Below are positions 18,572 to 25,252 of a DNA stretch of 47,570 nt, one piece after another. The DNA comes from Bryobacteraceae bacterium (GTDB taxonomy: Bacteria; Acidobacteriota; Terriglobia; Bryobacterales; Bryobacteraceae). The notes below the pieces were generated by a model. That model was not told where the DNA came from. It was given only the letters and a program-made list of their open reading frames with translations, and searched no databases. Within the stretch, counting starts at the first letter, position 1. Each line of letters starts with the position of its first letter. The translations under genes and the position numbers were made by a program. The DNA lies in NCBI GenBank assembly GCA_019748195.1, contig JAIEPW010000095.1, positions 1-47,570 on the forward strand, given 5' to 3'.

Positions 18572-19068
18572 GGCGCTATTCCCCATGCTGAATAGATCGT
18601 TGCCGGAAGGCCTGCGGCTGCGAACCAGCGCCCGGTGAAGCCGGCTCTGTCGACGCATTCGCGCGCTTCAGCAGTGAAAAGCCCGGTTCTCTTTTCGGTC
18701 GGCGTCAATCTGCGCGCGCCTGCCGCAATGCCCCCAGTGCCGGCAATCGCGAGGGTCTCGTGCTGCAACCCGAACAGTATCGCTTCCTGCGTGATCTGCC
18801 GGAGCGATTGCACCCGTCCGGCGAAGTTCACGAGCTGCTCCCGGTTCTCCTGTACCCACGGCAGGAGCGACGTTAGCGTGCTGCCGGGGAGAGCTTGTCG
18901 CGTGCCGCGGTGAAGAACGATCGGCAGGACGAGAAATGCCAAGGCAAAGGGGAACGGCTGCTGCGCTTTCTTCGCGAATTCCTCCGACGCTTTCGCGAGG
19001 AGAACCGCGCAGAAGGCAGGATTGAACAGATTGGCTTCTTCAACTGCGCGTTGGGACCAAGCCTGCAT
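18568..19068 (-). CDS. ABC-3C system middle component
   Basis: 166 residues from the ATG at 19068, seven bases after the stop of the upstream gene; the longer open frame upstream overlaps that gene and is not used. The N-terminus WSQRAVEEANLFNPAFCAVLL matches the pattern of three-component ABC system middle components (a conserved N-P-A-F near the start). A helical domain follows. No catalytic motif is seen; middle components bridge the ATPase and the effector protein. Gene order effector-CTD, middle component, DUF3732 ATPase is the standard ABC-3C order. Confidence 0.8.
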   Translation of the reverse strand: MQAWSQRAVEEANLFNPAFCAVLLAKASEEFAKKAQQPFPFALAFLVLPIVLHRGTRQALPGSTLTSLLPWVQENREQLVNFAGRVQSLRQITQEAILFGLQHETLAIAGTGGIAAGARRLTPTEKRTGLFTAEARECVDRAGFTGRWFAAAGLPATIYSAWGIAP

Positions 19069-19075
19069 TGATTGA

Positions 19076-20266
19076 TCAGTCTTCCTCCGCCTTGGGCGGC
19101 TTTTGTTCCTTGAAATCGGGGTGCCAGCCGACGGTGTATCGGTTTGCGAGGATGTGGTAACTTCCGTGCGTGAGGAAACGCTCCCGCACCGTCCGCAGAG
19201 GGAAATTTGCATCCTGCTCAGCCCATTTGAACAGCGACTGGCCGAGGGCAACCTTGTCTTGCGAGGTGCGCGCCCCGGCGTATTCAACGATGGCCGCATG
19301 GCGGGGCTCCCAGGCCTCGGTTAATTCGCGCTCGTAGTGCTCGATTTCTCCATCAATGAGGAGTTCCTCCCGCGCCCAGCGCGACCGCTGTTCAGAAGCG
19401 CGGTAGTAATCGCGGATCGCATACTCGATTCGGGGAGTTCCAATCTCGATCTTGCGGAGTTGCTGGACGAAGGGGCGCTTATCCATCTCGGCGATGACTT
19501 CTTGCGCCGGGACGGCCGCCCTGTAATCAACAGGTAGGGCACTTCGCTTGAACTCTTCGCGCAACTCGTCGACTCGCTGTTCTATAGCCAAAACGGGTAT
19601 GGCGGCGTGCGGCGTGCGGCTCAGCGCCCGTATCACCGTGCCGAACCACCAGCCTTCGAGCCGCTCCGCCAGCTTGTCAATATGGTCGCGGGTTGCCGCA
19701 TGGTGCAGTTCGCCTTCGATCTCCTCGCGCACATCAATGATGTTCGGCGATCCGTCCAGGATGGTGACGGAACGCAGCATGCTGACACGGATGTGTTCCG
19801 ACAATCTCACGTACTCTTCGCAGGTCTTTGCAATCGTCTTGTTCTTCGAGGTCTTGGCGAAGGTTAGGAGTATCTTGTCGGCAGCCTCGACATCCCTATC
19901 GCGCACGCGCAGCATTGAAACAGCCGACTTGTCGGGGGCATGGGCCGTCGTCAACAGCATGAACTTCATCCGGAAAGGCGCCTCAATGTCCTCCGCCACT
20001 CTGTCGAGCCAGATCGCGATTGACTTCCAGAGGTCCACGCTTGCATCCGACAAGTCGCCGACCCGATTGAGATGGTGCTTCGTCTGGATGAGGGCCGTTG
20101 GTTCTCCATTCGCCTCGAAAGCGACATCGTCAAACTTCTCCAACGAGATCGATAACTGTGGCGTCGCACGGACGGCGCGCAGCCCTTCAAGCAGTGCGTA
20201 GCGGCACTGAAAAAGATAACCTAGGGCGGCGGGGCCCGCTTCGTGCGAGTTCTTGAGTATCCCCAT
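19076..20266 (-). CDS. ABC-3C effector: nuclease-like domain plus ABC-3C C-terminal domain
   Basis: 396 residues, ATG at 20266 preceded by TGAGGAG. The N-terminal region (about 10-230) has AALGYLFQCRYALLEGL, then EKFDDVAFE (43-51) and ALIQTKHH (58-65): an acidic residue followed by a Q-x-K strand, the layout of a PD-(D/E)xK nuclease related to Cap4-type DNA endonucleases. The C-terminal region (about 325-390) has WEPRHAAIVEYAG, a central helix and HGSYHILANRYTVGWHPDF, the typical ending of ABC-3C CTD proteins. It is the first gene of the minus-strand operon. I infer that it cuts DNA when released or activated by the DUF3732 ATPase. Confidence 0.82.
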   Translation of the reverse strand: MGILKNSHEAGPAALGYLFQCRYALLEGLRAVRATPQLSISLEKFDDVAFEANGEPTALIQTKHHLNRVGDLSDASVDLWKSIAIWLDRVAEDIEAPFRMKFMLLTTAHAPDKSAVSMLRVRDRDVEAADKILLTFAKTSKNKTIAKTCEEYVRLSEHIRVSMLRSVTILDGSPNIIDVREEIEGELHHAATRDHIDKLAERLEGWWFGTVIRALSRTPHAAIPVLAIEQRVDELREEFKRSALPVDYRAAVPAQEVIAEMDKRPFVQQLRKIEIGTPRIEYAIRDYYRASEQRSRWAREELLIDGEIEHYERELTEAWEPRHAAIVEYAGARTSQDKVALGQSLFKWAEQDANFPLRTVRERFLTHGSYHILANRYTVGWHPDFKEQKPPKAEED

Positions 20267-20307
20267 CGAAACTCCTCAAAAGGTTGAGCAAGCTACTACT
20301 TTCGCCC

Positions 20308-20338
20308 ATTTTAGCGGCGTTCGCAGGCGAGGTGTCGA
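20308..20338 (-). promoter_or_regulatory. Possible sigma-70 promoter of the defence operon
   Basis: On the minus strand, TCGACA (20333-20338) and TAAAAT (20308-20313) are separated by 19 bp, about 42 bp before the ATG at 20266. The spacing is slightly long. No operator was recognised. The remaining stretch 20339-20551 holds nothing I can identify. Confidence 0.35.
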
Positions 20339-20551
20339 CTGATTGTACGTCTGCACAGTCAAAGCACACTTGGGTAGGTGTTTCGAACTGTCTGGCGATG
20401 GCAAGAGCGTCTCTTTGATGGCGCATTTACTGATCCACTGAGCCGGGGCGTCATTGGTCGCTCACGGGGCAGGCGAAACGTTGAACTAGAACGACTCTAT
20501 CGCACTGAAGTCGCTTCGTCGATGCGACCTTTGGCCGTATCCTGCAGGTCG

Positions 20552-20797
20552 ATGCAGCCAGCGCCCATCGAACCATCGCCGCCGAACTGGGCTCCATTGG
20601 AGCGCCATTTGAGGCCGCCAGACTGTGCCGAGTTTATGTGGAAGTTCTGGCAGGGTGGACTCGAGCACTACAAGCACATCGAAACGCGGAGGTACTTGCG
20701 GCTGGACGGCGAGGGGAGGTGTTTTGTGCCGGCAGAGGTCGGGTGGAAGGAGGTGTCGTTTGAAGACGAATGGAAGCGAGTCTCCATACGATCGTAA
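20552..20797 (+). CDS. Small conserved-looking hypothetical protein
   Basis: 81 residues from the ATG at 20552; an alternative ATG lies at 20522 and the frame is open further upstream, but that part is unlike protein. Coding character is suggested by NWAPLERHL, CAEFMWKFW, GLEHYKHIETRRYLRLD and GRCFVPAEVGW, a compact, charged and aromatic-rich domain. No catalytic motif or membrane helix is seen. It is the first gene on the plus strand after the defence island and ends five bases before the next gene. Function unknown. Confidence 0.5.
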   Translation: MQPAPIEPSPPNWAPLERHLRPPDCAEFMWKFWQGGLEHYKHIETRRYLRLDGEGRCFVPAEVGWKEVSFEDEWKRVSIRS

Positions 20798-20801
20798 CGA
20801 G

Positions 20802-21137
20802 ATGCATCCGAACTACCAATCGCCAAAGCCGGCTTCAGCAAAGCGCACTGGCTCAAAAGCATCTGCCCGCCGTGGAAACCGTCGGCGGCGGGCGGAGCCG
20901 GGTGATCAGTTGGTCCGCTATTTCGTCGGCCGACCCGCCGGCGACGATGGCAAACCTGCGCTGGAGCAAGAGGTTGTGAGCGAGCCGGAGGGGCTCGTGA
21001 TCGCGTTCAAGAACGACAGCCGCGTGTACTTCGTCCACGAGTACCGGGTGACGGAGAGGATTGAGGGCAATGAGGTCCGGCTCGAAAAGGAGCCGGTCAG
21101 CTCAGCCAAACGGGTTTCTACTGCCAACGCAAGTTGA
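20802..21137 (+). CDS. Hypothetical protein with basic N-terminus
   Basis: 111 residues from the ATG at 20802. The first 45 residues are basic and low in complexity (SAKRTGSKASARRGNRRRR), and the second half looks like a small beta-rich fold (LVIAFKNDSRVYFVHEYRVTERIEGNEV). The ribosome binding site is weak. A Lys/Arg-rich arm could bind nucleic acid; that is inference. It sits between another small gene and the structured leader of the RdRP-like gene. Confidence 0.45.
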   Translation: MHPNYQSPKPASAKRTGSKASARRGNRRRRAEPGDQLVRYFVGRPAGDDGKPALEQEVVSEPEGLVIAFKNDSRVYFVHEYRVTERIEGNEVRLEKEPVSSAKRVSTANAS

Positions 21138-21388
21138 GTAGAAGGCACCCACACCTTATGTGGGAATCCGCTTTCGCAACCCTCACCGGTTCCGAGAGCA
21201 ACCTGTCCAGCCGTATCGCGACAGGCAACACAACGGAATAGGGCGGCTTCCATTCGCGGAGGCCTGACCCGAAACACGAGTGTTTCGGCAGCAGGCCCGC
21301 GAAGGACCCAGCCCGGGTACTGCGCACGTGAGGACTCCCTCATGAACGGTCTGTTGTCCCATCCCACGACCGTTTTCAAGGAGAACTC
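21138..21388 (+). promoter_or_regulatory. Structured 250-nt leader of the RdRP-like gene
   Basis: At least four inverted repeats lie in series. CCCACA 21148-21153 pairs with TGTGGG 21159-21164. CCTGTC 21202-21207 pairs with GACAGG 21220-21225. CCGAAACAC 21269-21277 pairs with GTGTTTCGG 21280-21288, nested inside GCCTG 21262-21266 with CAGGC 21292-21296. AACGGTC 21345-21351 pairs with GACCGTT 21368-21374, ending just before the AAGGAG at 21378-21383. No long reading frame fits. This looks like a cis-acting RNA or a regulatory leader; its class is unknown to me. Confidence 0.5.
21305..21339 (+). repeat. Leader repeat, copy A
   Basis: This stretch shares CCGGG, GCGCACG and GGACTCCC in the same order and similar spacing with 24044-24080. 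Each copy lies 30-50 bp before a start codon (21389 and 24112), so the two flank the RdRP-like gene. The similarity was aligned by eye and is imperfect. Confidence 0.4.
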
Positions 21389-24034
21389 ATGACCAGCCCC
21401 GAACCCGTCACAACGAATTCCGGCCTGAAGGTCCTCAGCCTGATGGTCACCAAGGAAGGCAAGATCGAACGCAAGATGCCGAACCTGAGCCCACAAGCGC
21501 AGTTGAACAACACGCTGCTCGAAGCCCTCTGTCCGGGGATCAAGGTGGCGTCCGTCTCTGTGACTCCCGAACCGCTCGACCAGGTGGAACGCGCGAAGGT
21601 GGAAAGCACCCTTTCGCGATTCGCCCTCGACGGCACGGAGTACCGGCTCATCGGCGCATCCGGGTCGGCCAAGAACGGGAAGTATTACGCCGTGGACGCG
21701 CGTTACGAGCGTCCTCTGGCGGCGCGCTTCTCCGACTGGCCGCAAGCCGCGGTCACGTACTTCGGAATTCTGGTCTCGCCCTGCATGGTGCGGATGCAGA
21801 TTCCAGATGGCCGTGTCACCGTGGTGCCGGATCACGAACTGGGAACGAACGATTGCCGCGGTTGGCTGCGCAAGTCGATCTTCGACAAGTTGGGCCTGCC
21901 CGAGAACCGCTTCTACCAGTTCCGTCTCGCGTTCGCCCAAACGCAAGCGAAGGGATCGTTCAAGATCATGACGGACGAGGTGGCCGATGCCCTCGACACC
22001 GACGTGATCCTGCCCGTCTCTTCCGTCAAGCCCGAATACAAGGGTCCGTCCAAACTACTCGCCTGGCTCACCGGTGAAGCACGCACGTTCGCCGGAGAGA
22101 TGATCCTTGGGATTCGTGAATACTCGCGGCCACTGGCTTTCGAGTCGAGCTACACGGTCGTCCAGCACGCACCGGAAGATTCGTTCGAGCTCGAAATCAA
22201 GCCGCACGCCCTCGCCCAGACCGCCAAGTTGAAAGACCTCCTGGAATACCGCGACTACACGGGGCTCTTCGAGCTTCTCGGAATCTCGGAAACCCAGCGC
22301 CCGCTGGTGGACGAGATGCCCGCTGAAGACGATGAAGCGACATCGGTGGAGCGGACCGTTCTGGAAGGCGTTCTCAAGGCGGATCCGACTGGCTTTCTGA
22401 TTCAGCATCCCTGGGTCAACAACCAGTTGGAGCGGATTCTGGCTCGTTGGGCGTTCAAGGTGTGCACAGCGGGTGGGTTTGAGATGCCGGCGTTCGCACT
22501 CGCGGATGACGGCTATCTGCTGCTGCACAACGGACAGGTGTACTCAGGTTCCGACTGGATGCCGCAGGACCGCTCGATCAACGCCCTGGCCACCAACCGG
22601 GGGTTGGTTGTCCGGTATCCCGTGCGCATGAAGGAGGACCTGTTGCCGTACACCAAGATCCCGCCGACGGAAACGCGTCAACTGCTCGCGAACGAGCTCA
22701 CTCGCCAAGGCTGTCCGGATGCGGAACCGTTGGCGGCGAGAGTCACTTCGGAGCAACTCGAACTCGAAGGCACGTTTCTCCTTCATTCGAGGACGGCGGC
22801 GAAGAACGGCGGCGACTACGACTTCGACTTTGTCTGCGTGGTGGAGGGCGATCGCTTCCCGCGGTTTGTGGAGCATCGCTTCCAGTACAAGGGCAATGGT
22901 TCGGTCGAGAAAACCAAGGCGAAGAAGGCTCGGTCCCCGTGGTGGAATCTTCCGCAGGTGGCTGTGGGTGCGATGGGAAATCAGATCGGCACGATTACCG
23001 ATCTGATGACCCAGTGCCTCGCGGCCGGCCGGGATGACTGCCATCGCGAACTGGTCGAGCAGCTTCAACTCGCCTTGGATCAACTGAAGCATGGCGTTAC
23101 GCCAGACCAGGACAAGATCCGCGCAATCCGGGAGCAGATCAAGCAGACCCCGGCGGCGCAATGGCTTCGGGCGAAACGGCTCCGGTCCCTCAAGGATCTG
23201 CCGGAACGCGTCGAAGGTCCCGCAACCGATCGAATCGGCGGAATGTACAACCTGGTCCGCAAAGAACTGACCGACTTCTTCTCGAACCGGATGCCCGTCT
23301 CGCAGTTTCGCGGCCTCGTCCAGGGATATGAGTTCTCCCAGGAAATGGTCGATGAATGCAGACGGGTGAATCGGGCCTGGGCGCTGACGATCCAGGCTGG
23401 CATCGAGAAGAAGAAGGTGCTGATTGCAGGCGTTCAGGAAGCTGAGGCGGCCTTCGAATCCGGCAAGGACAACAAGGAACTCCGTTCGAAGCTTCTGCAC
23501 ACGCTCTGCCAGGCGCGCGCGGCTCTCGCTTCGTACGACCAGCAGTGGCAGGAGGAAATCCGGTCGCTGATCTGGTTCGTGAGGACATGGGCGGCGCGAA
23601 AAGACGACAACCGCATGGGTTGGCTGCAGGCGCTTCACACGATCGTCTGCGGCACGAAGAACGATCAGGCTTCGGGAGCGTTGCCGTTCTATGCGTTCCC
23701 GAACGAACTGCTCAAGGCCATAGTCGAGCGTACAGGAGGCCGGCCCGTTCAACTGGCGGCGCCGAAGGTGTGCGAAGGCATGGTCGAAATGGACGAGGAG
23801 GGCCGCTGCTTCCTCGTCGAAACCGTCATGGGCGACAACGGGCAAAGCTACTCGAAGATGACGTTCCTGATGGCCCTCACGCCGGATGGGAAGGTCGTTT
23901 ACGACGGTGGCCGGGTCCAGTGGGTCCATCCGTTCCCTTGCAGCGCGGGAATTGGTGAGATTCGCAATGGGAAGCTCGAGGTTCCCGGGACGCGTCAACT
24001 GCCGCAAGTGGCTCCACCTGTCAAGCCCATGTGA
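21389..24034 (+). CDS. Divergent two-barrel RNA polymerase (eukaryotic-RdRP/YonO superfamily)
   Basis: 881 residues, ATG at 21389 with AAGGAG five bases upstream. No named domain is obvious at first sight, but four blocks match the order of RdRP/two-DPBB polymerases. Block 1 (about 153-192): TNDCRGWL, then YQFRLAFAQTQAKGSFKI, like the DGcG...QiR...KG segment. Block 2 (about 371-420): ADDGYLLLHNGQVY, then GLVVRYPV with D417, like the aDetg.L..GQVf and vvtkNPclhpGD segments. Block 3 (474-480): GGDYDFD, like GGDLDGD, with all three metal-binding Asp (476, 478, 480) kept but Phe in place of Gly. Block 4 (about 531-570): NQIGTITDL, then LQLALDQLKHGV, like lGiIsn...avD.pKtG. Length is close to phage YonO (about 900). 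Known members make RNA on ssDNA or ssRNA. The gene lies between the structured leader and a VirB9-like gene, inside the transfer region. Confidence 0.75.
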   Translation: MTSPEPVTTNSGLKVLSLMVTKEGKIERKMPNLSPQAQLNNTLLEALCPGIKVASVSVTPEPLDQVERAKVESTLSRFALDGTEYRLIGASGSAKNGKYYAVDARYERPLAARFSDWPQAAVTYFGILVSPCMVRMQIPDGRVTVVPDHELGTNDCRGWLRKSIFDKLGLPENRFYQFRLAFAQTQAKGSFKIMTDEVADALDTDVILPVSSVKPEYKGPSKLLAWLTGEARTFAGEMILGIREYSRPLAFESSYTVVQHAPEDSFELEIKPHALAQTAKLKDLLEYRDYTGLFELLGISETQRPLVDEMPAEDDEATSVERTVLEGVLKADPTGFLIQHPWVNNQLERILARWAFKVCTAGGFEMPAFALADDGYLLLHNGQVYSGSDWMPQDRSINALATNRGLVVRYPVRMKEDLLPYTKIPPTETRQLLANELTRQGCPDAEPLAARVTSEQLELEGTFLLHSRTAAKNGGDYDFDFVCVVEGDRFPRFVEHRFQYKGNGSVEKTKAKKARSPWWNLPQVAVGAMGNQIGTITDLMTQCLAAGRDDCHRELVEQLQLALDQLKHGVTPDQDKIRAIREQIKQTPAAQWLRAKRLRSLKDLPERVEGPATDRIGGMYNLVRKELTDFFSNRMPVSQFRGLVQGYEFSQEMVDECRRVNRAWALTIQAGIEKKKVLIAGVQEAEAAFESGKDNKELRSKLLHTLCQARAALASYDQQWQEEIRSLIWFVRTWAARKDDNRMGWLQALHTIVCGTKNDQASGALPFYAFPNELLKAIVERTGGRPVQLAAPKVCEGMVEMDEEGRCFLVETVMGDNGQSYSKMTFLMALTPDGKVVYDGGRVQWVHPFPCSAGIGEIRNGKLEVPGTRQLPQVAPPVKPM

Positions 24035-24043
24035 ACCAACCCC

Positions 24044-24080
24044 GACCGGTCCGGGATCCGCGCACGCCGCGCGGACTCCC
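24044..24080 (+). repeat. Leader repeat, copy B, with strong hairpin
   Basis: This second copy of the element seen at 21305-21339 lies between the RdRP-like gene and the VirB9-like gene. Its arms CCGGGATCCGCGC and GCGCGGACTCCCGG form a strong hairpin with a small bulge around ACGCC. There is no T-run, so it is not a classical terminator; it may set mRNA stability or processing between the two genes. Confidence 0.4.
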
Positions 24081-24111
24081 GGGCCGCTTGGGCTCAACAC
24101 TGGGAGGCCCC

Positions 24112-25017
24112 ATGAAGCCGTCCGCACCTTTCCTTTGGCTGGTGCTGTTCGCGGCCAGCGATCTCAATGCACAGAAACTCGAAACCCAGACGCCCGACCC
24201 GAAGAGGGTGGTGCGTGTGGAAACTGCGCGGGATCACCTGACGGTGATCGAACTGAACGAGCCCGTGTCGATGGTGGCGGTCGGCAATCAGAATGCGTTC
24301 ACGGTCGAGCGGCGGGAGAACAAGGTCTTCGTCAAGCCTGCGGAGGAAGACGCCCGGACAAACCTCTTCATCTGGACGGCTTCCGGCCGGTACAGCTACG
24401 AACTGGTGCCCGCGCCGAGCGTCGAACAGATGCACTTTGCCATCGATCAGCCGCCGCTGCAGTTGGTCTCGACAAACACACAGCCAAGGGAAACCGTGCC
24501 GGTGGATCGTGGGCCTCAACTTCCCGCTGAGATGCTCACGCAGTCCCAGGCAGTATTGCTGTACGGCGAGCGGGACCGGACCCGAAGGGTCGAAGTGCTA
24601 CTGCGCGATCTCTACCGGGATGGGGACCGCTGCTATCTCCGATACGCGGTTTTGAATCACGGAAATCGGGCCTACCGGCCCGCGCGGCCGGCGGTGATCC
24701 ACCTCGATCCGGTGAAATCATCCTTCTCTTTGATCCCGTTGGCTGGCAGCCAACTCAGCGAACGGGCGTTGCGTGAGATCAAGACCAGAGCTGCCGGGGA
24801 ACTTCAAGTGGTCGCGGGGGAGGAGCCAGAGGCAATTCCCGCCGGAAAGCAGGCCGCCGGCTGGATCGCGTTCCGACTCGGCGCGTTTGAGAAACGCGAG
24901 CAACTCGTGCGAGTGGCGTTCGCACCTGATTCAACGTCGGCTGTCGATGCGGTCCTGGTGCTTGGGAAGGATCGCGCGGTTCGGGAGGTTGCCCATGGCC
25001 GCCCAGCCGGTGAATGA
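24112..25017 (+). CDS. VirB9/TrbG-like T4SS outer-membrane-complex protein
   Basis: 301 residues from the ATG at 24112, behind GGGAGG; an upstream in-frame GTG at 24031 is rejected because the signal peptide begins at this ATG (PSAPFLWLVLFAASDLNAQ). The N-terminal domain has VIELNEPVSMVAVGNQNAF, VERRENKVFVKP and ARTNLFIWTASGRYSYEL, a clear VirB9/TrbG/CagX pattern. The C-terminal domain (about 150-295) is beta-rich, with YLRYAVLNHGNRAYRP and GWIAFRLGAFEKREQLVRV. It is a second VirB9-like gene besides the partial one at the left edge. It overlaps the following small gene by 23 bp. Confidence 0.82.
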   Translation: MKPSAPFLWLVLFAASDLNAQKLETQTPDPKRVVRVETARDHLTVIELNEPVSMVAVGNQNAFTVERRENKVFVKPAEEDARTNLFIWTASGRYSYELVPAPSVEQMHFAIDQPPLQLVSTNTQPRETVPVDRGPQLPAEMLTQSQAVLLYGERDRTRRVEVLLRDLYRDGDRCYLRYAVLNHGNRAYRPARPAVIHLDPVKSSFSLIPLAGSQLSERALREIKTRAAGELQVVAGEEPEAIPAGKQAAGWIAFRLGAFEKREQLVRVAFAPDSTSAVDAVLVLGKDRAVREVAHGRPAGE

Positions 25018-25237
25018 ACGCCGCTCGTCTGTGACCCCGGGCGAAGTTCGCCGGGAGTTCGAGCGACTTCTGCGCGACCGCAAACACATGGGTCTGCGAA
25101 ATCTCCTCGGGGATGTCGCAATGGAGCCGCGAAACCCATTTCAACAGGCGAGCCGAAAACCGAAGAAGTGGATCGTCGCTTTGGGCGGGTTGGGACTGCT
25201 GGCGACGTTGATCGTCTACTACTTTCACTTGCGTTGA
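24995..25237 (+). CDS. Small tail-anchored membrane protein
   Basis: 80 residues. The ATG at 24995 lies inside the end of the VirB9-like gene. A charged, helical cytoplasmic part (VTPGEVRREFERLLRDRKHMGL) is followed by KPKKWIVALGGLGLLATLIVYYF, one C-terminal membrane helix with a basic flank. It sits between the VirB9-like and coupling-protein genes and ends 15 bp before the latter. It could be an adaptor between channel and coupling ATPase; no family was recognised. Confidence 0.65.
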   Translation: MAAQPVNERRSSVTPGEVRREFERLLRDRKHMGLRNLLGDVAMEPRNPFQQASRKPKKWIVALGGLGLLATLIVYYFHLR

Positions 25238-25252
25238 AGGGGAGGTACGGAG

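Noticed and set aside
19076-20266. CBASS Cap4 nuclease gene
   Set aside because: No cyclase is present and the C-terminus is the ABC-3C type; the gene order fits ABC-3C.
22544-24127. Long open frame on the minus strand across the RdRP-like gene
   Set aside because: It is antisense to a gene with recognisable motifs and good start signals; high GC gives long shadow frames.
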